A stretch of 64,000 bases of DNA from Oceanospirillum linum (GCF_001995095.2 NZ_MTSD02000001.1:496001-560000), one strand, 5' to 3'. Positions 52,050 through 61,612 are shown, counted from the stretch's first letter. The notes: generated from the sequence alone by a model not told the origin. Numbers and translations are program-made.

Positions 52050-53183
52050 ATGCGACAGGAATCGACTAAAGCGGCACATAAAGTCACCCTGATCGGAGCT
52101 GCTCTGGATGCGATTCTTGGTATCTCAAAAATTATTGTCGGCTGGGCCAGCAATTCTCATGCGTTAATCGCCGATGGCATTCACTCACTATCGGACCTAC
52201 TGACTGACGCCATGGTAATGGTTGTCACCTATTACGGCCGTCAGAAGCCGGACAAAAACCACCCTTATGGTCACGCCCGTTTTGAAACCATGGGCACGCT
52301 GGTTCTCGGTAGCCTGCTGATCGCGGTAGCAGGCGCGATCTTTTATGACAGCCTTATTCGACTCTGGCAAACAGACAACCTGACAGTCCCCCGCTGGCCA
52401 GCACTTGTCGTAGCCGCTATATCTATTCTCGGTAAGGAATGGATTTTTCACTACACGATGCGAGTCGCACAAAAAATCAGGTCTGATCTTCTGGTGGCCA
52501 ATGCCTGGCACAGCCGCAGTGATGCCCTCTCGTCTATCGTGGTCCTGATCGGTATCAGTGGTACCATGCTCGGTATCCAATGGCTTGACCAGATCGCCGC
52601 CATGATTGTTGGCCTGATGGTCGCCCATATTGGCTGGAAACTGATGTCAGGCAGTATTAAGGAGCTGGTAGATACCGCCCTTCCCGAAGAAGAAACCCTT
52701 GATATGTTACGCCATGCAGAGAGTATTCGGTGTGTAAAAGCCATTCATAGCCTGCGTACCCGAAAGATGGGAGCCGATGTTTTCCTTGATATCCATATTG
52801 AAGTAAACCCAAGGATTAGTGTTTCCGAAGGTCATCAAATTGGTGTTCAGGTTTCTCAGTTGATCCGTGATCATCACCCGGAGGTGGCGGATATAACCTT
52901 TCATATTGATGCGGAAAATGACTCAGACGACGACTTACCCTCACTGGAAAAGCTACCACCGTTGAGAGACGACGTTGTCGGACAGCTTCAATATGCATGG
53001 CGGGCACTACCCATTGAGTTCCAAAGCAGCCAACTGGTACTGCATTATCTGAATAATCGTATCGATATCGACCTCTATCTTGCCAACAGCCTGCCCGTGA
53101 CGCTGTCAGAGAGCATCCTTAAGCAGTGCCTTAACGATAAAGATTGGCTAGGGCAGCTAAGGGTCTGGCAACGAAATAATTAA
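52050..53183 (+). CDS. Cation diffusion facilitator family transporter
   Basis: A proton-coupled efflux carrier for divalent metals (CDF/FieF-YiiP type). The 377-aa chain has six transmembrane helices in about 10-210, with metal-site residues in ADGIHSLSDLLTD (TM2) and AWHSRSDALSS (TM5), a HPYGHARFET loop, and a C-terminal ferredoxin-like cytoplasmic domain with VFLDIHIEVNP and DITFHID. A further 80 residues extend past the usual end of the family. ACAGGAG precedes the ATG. Zn or Fe is the likely substrate, but the sequence does not settle this. Confidence 0.9.
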   Translation: MRQESTKAAHKVTLIGAALDAILGISKIIVGWASNSHALIADGIHSLSDLLTDAMVMVVTYYGRQKPDKNHPYGHARFETMGTLVLGSLLIAVAGAIFYDSLIRLWQTDNLTVPRWPALVVAAISILGKEWIFHYTMRVAQKIRSDLLVANAWHSRSDALSSIVVLIGISGTMLGIQWLDQIAAMIVGLMVAHIGWKLMSGSIKELVDTALPEEETLDMLRHAESIRCVKAIHSLRTRKMGADVFLDIHIEVNPRISVSEGHQIGVQVSQLIRDHHPEVADITFHIDAENDSDDDLPSLEKLPPLRDDVVGQLQYAWRALPIEFQSSQLVLHYLNNRIDIDLYLANSLPVTLSESILKQCLNDKDWLGQLRVWQRNN

Positions 53184-53257
53184 GGATTATTCATTTAACA
53201 ATCGGTAGTCCTAAGCCCATTGAAAAAAAACGTCTATTTAATCTGACGGGCAGCTTA

Positions 53258-53263
53258 TATAAT
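53258..53263 (+). promoter_or_regulatory. Candidate -10 element of the 91-aa protein gene
   Basis: A perfect TATAAT lies about 107 bases before the start at 53370; no good -35 is seen at 17 bases (TATTTA). Confidence 0.3.
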
Positions 53264-53369
53264 TCTGTGCAAGGCGGTATTCAATCCAGAGCCAGTTCCG
53301 CCACATTCACAGTCATGCGTCACCACAGATCAGATTATAAGATTGCGAACGGCATCTAAGGAGCCTTAT

Positions 53370-53645
53370 ATGAGCAGCGCAAATGAAATGAACAAAACCC
53401 GCGTTATCAACGAACTACGCCAGTTTATTAAAAAACTTCTGCAGGATCCTGAAATTATTCCCGCATCCCTTGAAGTTGCCCGCAAACACTCCGGCACTCA
53501 AAATGCAGCCACGGTTATCGCTAATGAGATCAGCAGCCTGACCAGCGTTAAGATTCCCGATGACCCGGAAGATTTCTCCGATGCAGATCGCCTGTACCTG
53601 GAAGTCTTAAAAGAAGTGATCGACGAAGAGCAAGCGATGTATTAG
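53370..53645 (+). CDS. Small acidic hypothetical protein
   Basis: I do not recognise this 91-aa protein. The ATG at 53370 follows AAGGAG by seven bases. It is soluble and appears helical: a basic start (NKTRVINELRQFIKKLLQ) and an acidic second half (DDPEDFSDADRLYLEVLKEVIDEE). It has its own promoter-like -10 and a strong terminator, so it is probably a real single-gene unit. Confidence 0.65.
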   Translation: MSSANEMNKTRVINELRQFIKKLLQDPEIIPASLEVARKHSGTQNAATVIANEISSLTSVKIPDDPEDFSDADRLYLEVLKEVIDEEQAMY

Positions 53646-53714
53646 GCAGTAACAAGCTATGCGTTAGGCCTGAATCGACCGATATCAGTACAACAACGCT
53701 CTTTGCAAATCAAA

Positions 53715-53745
53715 AAAACCGAAGCTACAACCTTCGGTTTTTTTT
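53715..53745. terminator. Bidirectional terminator between the 91-aa gene and pilA
   Basis: AAAACCGAAG (53715-53724) pairs with CTTCGGTTTT (53732-53741), with seven A before and eight T after. Confidence 0.9.
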
Positions 53746-53803
53746 ATAGCCACCCATTGAGGCTTAAGTCAGATAGAGCAGGCATCAAAGTACACTACTG
53801 TAT

Positions 53804-54235
53804 CTATTCACCAGAACCGGAAACACATGCTGTCTCTGTGGTTTCCCATGTAATAACGCCACCGGTTGTCGTCGGTGTAATGCAGTAAGAGGTTCCACCA
53901 AAATCTTCTGTAGCCGTTATGCTGATCTTTCCAGCTGCCACCGTTAAGGTAGCAACCGCTTTATTACCATCAGTAGCCGTAATTTCATCAGGGATATCTT
54001 CTTCGTCATCATCACAGTCATCAAAATCCCCTTTAATCTGAGCGCAAATTCCAATGGGCGTTTTATAGGCATCTGCCGCTGAAAGTACCGCAGCTCTGTT
54101 CGCTTTAGCGACATAATCACCATACTGAGGTACGGCTACGGCTGCCAAAATACCAATAATAGCGACGACAATCAGCAGCTCTACCAAAGTAAAGCCCTGT
54201 TCTGACTTACTGCTTGCTTTATTCGTAAATTCCAT
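53804..54235 (-). CDS. pilA: Type IV major pilin PilA
   Basis: The major subunit of type IV pili. I chose the ATG at 54235 (143 aa). The prepilin leader of 14 residues ends in Gly, giving mature FTLVELLIVVAIIGILAA with the required E5, followed by the pilin helix. Four cysteines (C64, C74, C118, C137) suggest two disulfides, the last forming the D-region loop. Residues 70-84 hold 11 acidic residues (DFDDCDDDEED then PDE). It is divergent from pilB, as in Pseudomonas. Confidence 0.92.
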   Translation of the reverse strand: MEFTNKASSKSEQGFTLVELLIVVAIIGILAAVAVPQYGDYVAKANRAAVLSAADAYKTPIGICAQIKGDFDDCDDDEEDIPDEITATDGNKAVATLTVAAGKISITATEDFGGTSYCITPTTTGGVITWETTETACVSGSGE

Positions 54236-54452
54236 TTCATTCGCCTCTGCATGAGTGAAACGCATCCTGAAAGTGATAACCTGACTCTACCCAAATAACC
54301 GCCAAACCGATACTCGTGGCAGTAAAACGATTAAAAGTAATTTAGGTAAGAGCTGACTTATAACAATAGGTAGTATTCTGAAAAAGTCTATTTTCCAATA
54401 CATGAACCCGGCAAACTGAAGGCAAGATACCCACTCAACGGAGGAGAGTCCG

Positions 54453-56144
54453 GTGACCTTAGATGGAATAGCAAAAAGATTAATCATGGAAGGTGTCCTC
54501 AGCGAAAAAAAAGCTACGGCTATCGCAGAGCAGGCTAAGGAGCAGGATACCTCTTTTCTTCAATATGCAGCCTCTGGTGATCAGGTTGCGCCAAAGACAT
54601 TGGCATTGGCAGCCGCTCAGGAGTTTGGCCTGCCATTTATGGATTTATCTGCCTTTAATCCTGAACACTTTCCAAAAGATCTGGGAAGCGAGAAGCTGAT
54701 CCGGCACCACATGGTGCTGCCTCTGTATCGTCGTGGCAGCAAGCTTTTCCTGGCTATTGCAAATCCGACACACCTAACGGCTGTAGATGAAATTCAATTT
54801 CAGACGGGGCTGAGTACGGAAGCCATTCTGGTACCCCATGATCAACTCTCAAAAGCAGTTAATACTTATCTGGAAGGCGATGAAGTCGCCTTCGCCCAGC
54901 TGGAAAAAGAAACCATTGAAAATCTGGATGCCTCCGCAGAACAGAGTGGTTTATCGAATGAGGCATACTCCAGCAGCTTTGACGATGCCCCTATCGTTAA
55001 GTTTGTCGATAAAGTGCTACAGAATGCGATCAGGATGGGGTCCTCAGATATTCACCTGGAACCCTATGAACACAGCTTCCGCATCCGCTACCGTACCGAC
55101 GGTATTCTGCATGAAGTACTGAATCCGCCATTCAGCCTCAGGCACCGTATTACCAGCCGTATAAAGGTGATGGCACAGTTAGATATATCGGAACGCCGTA
55201 TCCCTCAGGATGGCAGTATTAAATTAAGAATATCCAAAACCCTTACCATCGATTTTCGTGTGAATACTTTGCCAACACTTTGGGGAGAAAAAATTGTACT
55301 CAGGGTACTGGACTCCGGTGCAACCCAAATGAGCATTGATGAATTGGGTTTGTCGGAAATCCAGAAAACGATCTACAAGAATGCACTCGCTAAGCCCCAG
55401 GGTATGATTCTGGTTACCGGCCCAACCGGCAGCGGTAAAACGGTAACCCTCTATACAGGACTAAACATTCTGAATACGCCGGAACGCAATATATCCACAG
55501 TGGAGGACCCTGTGGAGATTAATATGGATGGCATCAATCAGGTTAATGTTAACACCAGGATTGGTCTCGACTTTGCGACCACTCTTCGGGCCTTTCTCCG
55601 GCAGGACCCGGATATTGTCATGATTGGGGAGATCCGTGATCTCGAAACTGCAGAAATAGCTATTAAAGCGGCACAGACCGGCCATCTGGTTCTGTCTACA
55701 CTACATACGAACAGTGCTTCAGAAACTCTGACGCGCCTGAACAATATGGGAATACCTTCCTTTAATATTGCAACATCTGTCAGCCTGATCATTGCACAAA
55801 GGCTAGCCCGAAAACTGTGCAGTAACTGCAAAGCCTCCACAGACATCCCGGAAAAAACTCTCTTAGAGGCAGGATTCAGTCGTTCCGAAGTAACATCATT
55901 GAAACTGTTTGAGCCCGTAGGGTGTGAACAATGTAACAACGGCTATAAGGGACGCGTCGGTATTTATGAACTGCTACCGGTAACTTATGATATTTCCCGA
56001 ATGATTCTAAAAAATGCAAATGCGATAGAAATAGCTCAACAAGCAGCGAAGGAAGGTTTTCCGGACCTGAAAGCATCAGCACTGGATAAAGTGCGTTCAG
56101 GTGTAACCACTCTGGCAGAAATACACAGAGTGACCCAGCATTGA
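54453..56144 (+). CDS. pilB: Type IV pilus assembly ATPase PilB
   Basis: The cytoplasmic hexameric motor that extends type IV pili. Translation starts at a GTG (54453) with GGAGGAG upstream. The 563-aa chain has the N-terminal MshEN-like domain, Walker A GPTGSGKT (323-330), the Asp box and Walker B (DPDIVMIGEIRD), the His box with GHLVLSTLHTN, and the zinc-binding tetracysteine CSNC ... CEQC. It heads pilB-pilC-pilD-coaE-yacG. Confidence 0.96.
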   Translation: MTLDGIAKRLIMEGVLSEKKATAIAEQAKEQDTSFLQYAASGDQVAPKTLALAAAQEFGLPFMDLSAFNPEHFPKDLGSEKLIRHHMVLPLYRRGSKLFLAIANPTHLTAVDEIQFQTGLSTEAILVPHDQLSKAVNTYLEGDEVAFAQLEKETIENLDASAEQSGLSNEAYSSSFDDAPIVKFVDKVLQNAIRMGSSDIHLEPYEHSFRIRYRTDGILHEVLNPPFSLRHRITSRIKVMAQLDISERRIPQDGSIKLRISKTLTIDFRVNTLPTLWGEKIVLRVLDSGATQMSIDELGLSEIQKTIYKNALAKPQGMILVTGPTGSGKTVTLYTGLNILNTPERNISTVEDPVEINMDGINQVNVNTRIGLDFATTLRAFLRQDPDIVMIGEIRDLETAEIAIKAAQTGHLVLSTLHTNSASETLTRLNNMGIPSFNIATSVSLIIAQRLARKLCSNCKASTDIPEKTLLEAGFSRSEVTSLKLFEPVGCEQCNNGYKGRVGIYELLPVTYDISRMILKNANAIEIAQQAAKEGFPDLKASALDKVRSGVTTLAEIHRVTQH

Positions 56145-56172
56145 CTCAGAAGGAACCTGAGGATAAGACACG

Positions 56173-57402
56173 ATGATAAAACCAGAAAAACAAAAGCAGC
56201 CATATTCAGTATTCAGCTGGCACGGTGTTGATCAGTCCGGTAATAAAGCTCATGGTGAACTTCAGGCACTAAGCCTGAACAGAGCAAAGATCTATCTGCG
56301 AAAACAAGGCATTACACCAAAGAGAATCCGCAAAAAGAAGCCTGTTCGCTTTGGCATCGGCAAACAAAAAATAACATCACGGGAAACAACCCTGTTTACC
56401 CGCCAGCTTGCCACTATGCTTCGGGCTGGTGTTCCCCTGATACAGTCTCTTAACGTGATCGCAGAAGGTCTTGAAAATGCGGCTATGCAGACAGTCATAT
56501 TCAGTGTCCGAAATGAAGTAGCTGATGGGCATATGCTGAGTATGGGGCTACGAAAACATCCCAAGGTTTTTGATAAGCTTTTCTGCAACCTCGTCGAGGC
56601 TGGCGAACAATCAGGCTCACTGGACACGATGCTGGATCGGCTGGCCATGTATCAGGAGAAGACCGAACGCATTAAAACTAAGATCCAAAAAGCGCTCTAT
56701 TATCCGGCCGCAGTCATAGCCATCGGCATCCTTGTCATACTGATCTTACTACTTAAAGTTATTCCTCAATTTGAATCATTATTTAACAGCTTTAACGCAG
56801 AACTTCCGGCAATAACCAGAGCTGTTCTCGGGCTTTCTGAATGGGTTCAGCAAGGTTGGTGGCTAATCGTGAGTCTTCTCACTATGATTCCTCTGTTTTT
56901 TATTCGAAGCTACAAATCTTCAGAACTTTTCGCTTACCGTATGGACGCTCTGATGCTTAAACTACCGGTTATTGGCCCCATTCTGCGTAAATCGTCTATC
57001 GCGAGATTTTCCCGAACACTCTCAACCTCGTTTGCATCGGGAGTTCCCTTGATAGAGTCTATGGCATCGGCAGCAGGAGCTGCTGGTAATAGAGTTTTTA
57101 CCAGAGCCATCATTCAGGCCAGAGATAATATTTCAGTAGGTCAGCAATTAAATTTCGCCTTAAAAACCACGCAAGCCTTCCCTGTGATGGTGATACAGCT
57201 GGTCTCGATTGGAGAAGAGTCAGGGTCATTGGATAGCATGTTGAATAAAGTCGCAGATTTCTATGAAGAGGAAGTTGATGATGCAGTGGAAAGTATGACA
57301 ACTCTGTTGGAGCCCATTGTTGTGGCTGTGCTTGGTACTATGGTAGGAGGACTGGTACTTGCCATGTATTTACCTATCTTCAAAATGGGCAGCCTTTTCT
57401 GA
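56173..57402 (+). CDS. pilC: Type IV pilus inner-membrane platform protein PilC
   Basis: The membrane platform on which PilB works. The 409-aa chain has two T2SSF domains (about 70-195 and 275-395), each with the family pattern FTRQLATMLRAGVPLIQSL and FSRTLSTSFASGVPLIESM, and three transmembrane segments (about 175-195, 225-245 and 380-400). Its stop overlaps the pilD start as TGATGA. Confidence 0.96.
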   Translation: MIKPEKQKQPYSVFSWHGVDQSGNKAHGELQALSLNRAKIYLRKQGITPKRIRKKKPVRFGIGKQKITSRETTLFTRQLATMLRAGVPLIQSLNVIAEGLENAAMQTVIFSVRNEVADGHMLSMGLRKHPKVFDKLFCNLVEAGEQSGSLDTMLDRLAMYQEKTERIKTKIQKALYYPAAVIAIGILVILILLLKVIPQFESLFNSFNAELPAITRAVLGLSEWVQQGWWLIVSLLTMIPLFFIRSYKSSELFAYRMDALMLKLPVIGPILRKSSIARFSRTLSTSFASGVPLIESMASAAGAAGNRVFTRAIIQARDNISVGQQLNFALKTTQAFPVMVIQLVSIGEESGSLDSMLNKVADFYEEEVDDAVESMTTLLEPIVVAVLGTMVGGLVLAMYLPIFKMGSLF

Positions 57403-58277
57403 TGAACGAACTAATCTACCTTCTGGATAAAGAGCCAATCGTTAGCGTTATATTAGTGACTTTGATCGGCCTACTACTGGGAAGTTTTCTTAATGTCGTT
57501 ATTTACCGCTTACCTCTGATGATGCACAGGGAGTTTATGGAGCAGTGCCCGTCACCAGGCCTGCCCTCTAACAGCCAGACGGAGCAGAATAGTAAACAGT
57601 TTAACCTCGCATGGCCCGGTTCTCACTGTCCAGCTTGTCAGGCTCCGGTAAAAGCATGGCAAAACATACCGGTTATTAGCTACCTGGTATTAAAAGGCCG
57701 CTGTAACAACTGTAAAAGTACGATCTCGTTTCAGTACCCTCTTGTTGAAATAACCTCTGGCTTTTTTGCCGTTATCAGCTGGCAGCTATTTGGTTTATCA
57801 CCGGAAGGCATCGCTTTCTTTATAGTCAGCCTACTACTCCTGGCACTCAGTATTATCGATCTTAAAACCTTCCTTCTACCTGACCGGCTGACCCTGCCTT
57901 TACTTTGGGGTGGCTTGCTGTATCAGAGCATTTATCAACCTCCTTTTCTGAATGAAGCCCTCTGGGGAGCCGCGTTAGGCTATCTGATACTCTGGAGCAT
58001 TTATTGGCTGTTCAAGCTGATCACAGGGAAGGAGGGTATGGGTTACGGGGACTTCAAACTCCTTTCTGCACTGGGTGCATGGCTGGGAGCCAGTTTTTTA
58101 CCAGCCTTGCTAATTATAAGCGCCCTTACGGGACTCATCATAGGGCTCGCCTACAAGACAAAGAACCGGGGACACCAAGGGGGAGTTCCATTTGGGCCCG
58201 CTTTGGCTTTTTCGGGCTGGCTCTGCCTCGCATTTCCTGATACCGTGCGCGCCATTATGGCTAAGCTATTTCTTTAA
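57402..58277 (+). CDS. pilD: Prepilin peptidase / N-methyltransferase PilD
   Basis: An inner-membrane aspartyl protease that cleaves prepilin leaders after Gly and methylates the new N-terminus; it also serves type II secretion pseudopilins. The 291-aa chain has GSFLNVVIYRLP, the zinc-binding CPAC ... CNNC pairs, and the two catalytic Asp in SIIDLKTFLLPD and GYGDFKLL. About eight transmembrane helices are evident. Confidence 0.96.
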   Translation: MNELIYLLDKEPIVSVILVTLIGLLLGSFLNVVIYRLPLMMHREFMEQCPSPGLPSNSQTEQNSKQFNLAWPGSHCPACQAPVKAWQNIPVISYLVLKGRCNNCKSTISFQYPLVEITSGFFAVISWQLFGLSPEGIAFFIVSLLLLALSIIDLKTFLLPDRLTLPLLWGGLLYQSIYQPPFLNEALWGAALGYLILWSIYWLFKLITGKEGMGYGDFKLLSALGAWLGASFLPALLIISALTGLIIGLAYKTKNRGHQGGVPFGPALAFSGWLCLAFPDTVRAIMAKLFL

Positions 58278-58293
58278 GGTTTGAAAAGATCCC

Positions 58294-58920
58294 ATGAACA
58301 CAACCAGGTTAGTCATTGGTCTTACCGGGGGTATCGGCTCCGGAAAAACGGCCGCGTCAGATTACTTTGCCACACTAAATATCTGCATTGTTGATGCAGA
58401 TATAGAGGCCAGGGCCGTTGTTAAAGCGGGTACAGATACACTGGCTAAAATATCAGAACATTTTGGCCCTGGGTCTCTGAATCCGGATGGCTCCCTGAAC
58501 CGTTCATGGCTCCGAGACAGGATATTCCAGCACCCTGAAGAGCGACGCTGGCTGGAATCAGTAACCCACCCAGCCATACGTCAGCGTATCATCGACAAAC
58601 TGGCAGACTCAGACTCGCCTTACAGCATCTTGGTTTCACCTCTTTTGTTTGAAAGTGGGCAAAACCAGCTGACGGACAGAGTACTCTTAATCGATGTGCC
58701 GGAAGCACTTCAGATAGAACGCACAATGATGAGGGACCAGAGCAATAGCGAGGGGGTTAAGGCTATTCTCAAGGCTCAGATGACACGAGATGAACGTCGG
58801 AAGAAGGCGGATGATATCATTGTTAATAACCGTGACCTGACTTACCTGCAGTCTGAATGCCTGAAGGCTCATCATCACTACCTGAAACTGGCGGAGCAGC
58901 ATACCAAAACACAAGCCTGA
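58294..58920 (+). CDS. coaE: Dephospho-CoA kinase
   Basis: CoaE phosphorylates dephospho-CoA in the last step of coenzyme A synthesis. The 208-aa chain has the P-loop GLTGGIGSGKT, the DADIEARAVV motif, and the lid region with RMxxQ-like LKAQMTRDERRKKADDII. It lies 16 bases after pilD. Confidence 0.96.
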   Translation: MNTTRLVIGLTGGIGSGKTAASDYFATLNICIVDADIEARAVVKAGTDTLAKISEHFGPGSLNPDGSLNRSWLRDRIFQHPEERRWLESVTHPAIRQRIIDKLADSDSPYSILVSPLLFESGQNQLTDRVLLIDVPEALQIERTMMRDQSNSEGVKAILKAQMTRDERRKKADDIIVNNRDLTYLQSECLKAHHHYLKLAEQHTKTQA

Positions 58921-58975
58921 CGAGTAAAGCCAGGCACAGTTGAATCAAATGACCTTTTGTTAACCGGATGTGAAG

Positions 58976-59182
58976 ATGTCTAAAAAACCACTGACCGTAA
59001 AGTGCCCAACGTGTAAAACAGATGTTATCTGGAATGAAGCGAGTATACACCGACCTTTTTGCAGTGATCGTTGTCGCCTGATTGATCTGGGAGAATGGGC
59101 CAGTGAAAACCATAAAATTGCTGGTGAGAGCGCTTTTGATGAGGCCAGTAGTGACTTAATGGATATGTACCCTAAAGATTAA
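58976..59182 (+). CDS. yacG: DNA gyrase inhibitor YacG
   Basis: A small zinc protein that in E. coli binds GyrB and blocks gyrase DNA binding. The 68-aa chain has the four-cysteine zinc site CPTC ... CSDRC (C-x2-C then C-x3-C) and the family sequence [12 protein letters not shown] chose the ATG at 58976; a GTG two codons upstream is also open. It ends the pilB-yacG cluster as in Pseudomonas. Confidence 0.93.
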   Translation: MSKKPLTVKCPTCKTDVIWNEASIHRPFCSDRCRLIDLGEWASENHKIAGESAFDEASSDLMDMYPKD

Positions 59183-59204
59183 ACCGCCCCAATTGAGCCC
59201 TGAG

Positions 59205-59237
59205 TACCCCAATGCGTAACGTACACTCATTGGGGTA
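59205..59237. repeat. Perfect 10-bp inverted repeat between yacG and the mutT fusion
   Basis: TACCCCAATG (59205-59214) pairs with CATTGGGGTA (59228-59237) around a 13-base loop. It lies between convergent genes but has no T-tract on either strand. Confidence 0.55.
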
Positions 59238-59299
59238 TGCATCATTAGACCAAGGAAAGATCGGGCAGCATGCACAGCAGCGGATAAGCCATCAGAAAA

Positions 59300-60250
59300 T
59301 CAGACGGCTCCCTGGGGCCAAAAAGCCCGAATCCCCGCAACACCTTGCCCCCCTAAACCCCGAGCCCGACGAATATCCGCACGGCCAAGGCCTCCCAGCG
59401 CATAAACAGGTACAGGAATAGGCTCAATGGCATTATGAAACTCCTGCCAGCCCAAAGGCTCGACACCCGGGTGGCTTTCCGTTGCCAGCACAGGGCTGTA
59501 CGTAACCATATCTGCACCCAAAGCTTGGGCCATCTGAAGCTGCGTAGGATTATGACAGGCACAGGATAACCATTTACCCGCAGGAATCGGCCGACTGGCA
59601 TAATGAGACAGGCGTTCAGTCGTGAGGTGAATACCGTCAGCATCAACCCTGTCAAGTATGGACGGCTCCGCATTCAAAAGCAGTAAAGCACCAGCTTTCC
59701 GTGTCAACTCCAAGGCAGCATTAGCACGTTTAACAAACTCCTCTTCAGAGAGGTCATGGGCACGAAACTGAACAAGTTCAATATCTGTATTAAGTGCCAC
59801 ATGAAGCTTCTGCAACCACTGCTCCTCGTTCTCTGCATCACCTGTGATCATATAGTGATCTGGCAGGCGCAGTGCTTTGAGGATCGGCTTATTGGCTTCA
59901 GGAAAACTGTATTGCGACAGGTCTTCTTCTTTAACCCAGCGAACCGCCTGCCCTTCACGCCCATATGCTTCACCAGAAAAAGCACTAACCTGCCAAACAT
60001 CCAACAGAACGGCGCGCTCCGGATAGCGGTGATGGATACGGATCAGCGGAGAAGCGGATTCAACCTGAATCCCGACCTCTTCACATAACTCCCGGTCTAA
60101 TGCCTGACGGCCTGTTTCATAGGGGGCCAGCTTGCCACCGGGAAACTCCCAGAGTCCCCCCTGATCAACAGTAGCAGGACGGCGGGCAATCAAGATTTCA
60201 CCTTTATCATTACGCACAACAGCAGCGGCAACATGAAGATGCTTGGGCAT
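59300..60250 (-). CDS. Nudix hydrolase fused to a thiamine-phosphate-synthase-like domain
   Basis: I chose the ATG at 60250 (316 aa). Residues 1 to about 130 are a MutT-type Nudix domain with the full box GGKLAPYETGRQALDRELCEEVGI; such proteins hydrolyse 8-oxo-dGTP. Residues about 135-316 are a ThiE/TenI-like barrel (YMITGDAENEEQWLQKL, VQFRAHDLSEEEF, GIHLTTERLS, VYALGGLGRADI). The fusion is known in Pseudomonas and other gammaproteobacteria beside argJ and secA. Whether the ThiE-like part is active is unclear. Confidence 0.88.
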   Translation of the reverse strand: MPKHLHVAAAVVRNDKGEILIARRPATVDQGGLWEFPGGKLAPYETGRQALDRELCEEVGIQVESASPLIRIHHRYPERAVLLDVWQVSAFSGEAYGREGQAVRWVKEEDLSQYSFPEANKPILKALRLPDHYMITGDAENEEQWLQKLHVALNTDIELVQFRAHDLSEEEFVKRANAALELTRKAGALLLLNAEPSILDRVDADGIHLTTERLSHYASRPIPAGKWLSCACHNPTQLQMAQALGADMVTYSPVLATESHPGVEPLGWQEFHNAIEPIPVPVYALGGLGRADIRRARGLGGQGVAGIRAFWPQGAV

Positions 60251-60397
60251 AGGGCACCTGTACTTCTTAGTATCAAAAACAAAAAAAGCAGGATGCCGAT
60301 CAATGACAAGCGACAATGACGATTATTGCCACATCAATCTGCACCCTACCCTCTGGAGTCTACTCAATCATTTTCAGTCGGAAAACAGATACAGTCT

Positions 60398-61612
60398 CTA
60401 ACTACGATAGTCAGCATTAATGCTGACATAATCATGCGACAGATCTGTTGTCCAAACGGTTTCGGCTGATTCACCACGAGCCAAATCGATACGAATAGAG
60501 ATATTTTCCTGAGCCATAACAGCGGAACCGGCTTCTTCTGTATAAGTAGCGCAGCGGCCACCCATCTCAACGATTTGAACATCGCCCAGCCAGATATTGA
60601 TATTATCAACAGCCAGTTGTCTCACATCAGCACGCCCCACAGCAGCAAGAATTCGTCCCCAGTTAGCATCACTGGCAAAAAGCGCCGTTTTAACCAGGGG
60701 TGAGTGGGCGACCGTAAAGGCAACTTCAAGAGCTTCTTCACTATCGCCTGCATGGGTGACGGAGATCTCAACAAATTTTGTTGCACCTTCACCATCTTTA
60801 ACAATAGCGTGGGCTAAAGGTTGGGAGACACTATCCAGTGCTTGCTGGAAAGCTTCAACAGCAGCCGTATCATCAGCTGTAATAACAGCAGATCGTCCGG
60901 TAGCAACCAGCATGCAGGCATCATTCGTCGATGTATCACTGTCAATTGTGATGCGATTAAACGAACGATTGGTCGTTACAGTAAGCATCTGTTGCAGCAA
61001 TACCTGATCAATTTTGGCATCTGTTGCAATATAGCCCAACATGGTTGCCATATTGGGTTTAATCATACCTGAGCCTTTGGAAATACCACTGATATGAACC
61101 GTTTCCCCATTGATCTCAACAGTTGCAACAGCACCTTTAGGGCGGGTATCTGTCGTCAAAATACCCTCTGCTGCAGAAGCCCAGTTATTCTCTGACAGGT
61201 CAGCTACCGCATCAGCCAGAACCGCTTCTATTTTATCAACCGGTAGTGGCTCACCGATCACACCTGTTGAGAAAGGTAGTACTTCATAATCAGCAACACC
61301 GGTCTTCTCCGCAAGCGAGGCGCAGCAACGAGCCGCAGCATCAACACCGCCAGAGCCAGTACCGGCATTGGCATTACCGGTATTTACCAGAAAATAGCGT
61401 GGCGATGCTTTTTCCAGATGTTTTTTTGCCACCTGTACGGGGGCAGCACAGAAAGCATTCTTAGTAAATACACTGGCAACGGTTGCATCTGCCGGGCACT
61501 CAATAACAACAACATCTTTACGCCCCGGCTTTTTGATCCCGGCACAAGCAACACCTAAACGCACACCTGAAATGGTATTAAATACAGGTAACTCCGATGG
61601 GCCAACGGCCAT
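60398..61612 (-). CDS. argJ: Bifunctional ornithine acetyltransferase / N-acetylglutamate synthase ArgJ
   Basis: ArgJ moves the acetyl group from N-acetylornithine to glutamate in the cyclic arginine pathway. I chose the ATG at 61612 (404 aa), preceded by GAGGAG. The precursor cleaves itself before the nucleophile T190 in KPNMATMLGYIATDA. Other family motifs are SVFTKNAFCAAPV, NTGNANAGTG, and SFNRITIDSDTSTNDA. It follows secA by 35 bases; order secA-argJ-mutT is as in Pseudomonas. Confidence 0.96.
   Translation of the reverse strand: MAVGPSELPVFNTISGVRLGVACAGIKKPGRKDVVVIECPADATVASVFTKNAFCAAPVQVAKKHLEKASPRYFLVNTGNANAGTGSGGVDAAARCCASLAEKTGVADYEVLPFSTGVIGEPLPVDKIEAVLADAVADLSENNWASAAEGILTTDTRPKGAVATVEINGETVHISGISKGSGMIKPNMATMLGYIATDAKIDQVLLQQMLTVTTNRSFNRITIDSDTSTNDACMLVATGRSAVITADDTAAVEAFQQALDSVSQPLAHAIVKDGEGATKFVEISVTHAGDSEEALEVAFTVAHSPLVKTALFASDANWGRILAAVGRADVRQLAVDNINIWLGDVQIVEMGGRCATYTEEAGSAVMAQENISIRIDLARGESAETVWTTDLSHDYVSINADYRS

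Noticed and set aside
54236-54452. Sigma-54 promoter for pilA, as known from Pseudomonas
   Set aside because: No GG-N10-GC pair in the right context; the nearest match (TTGGCGGTTATTTGG) lacks the -12 GC.
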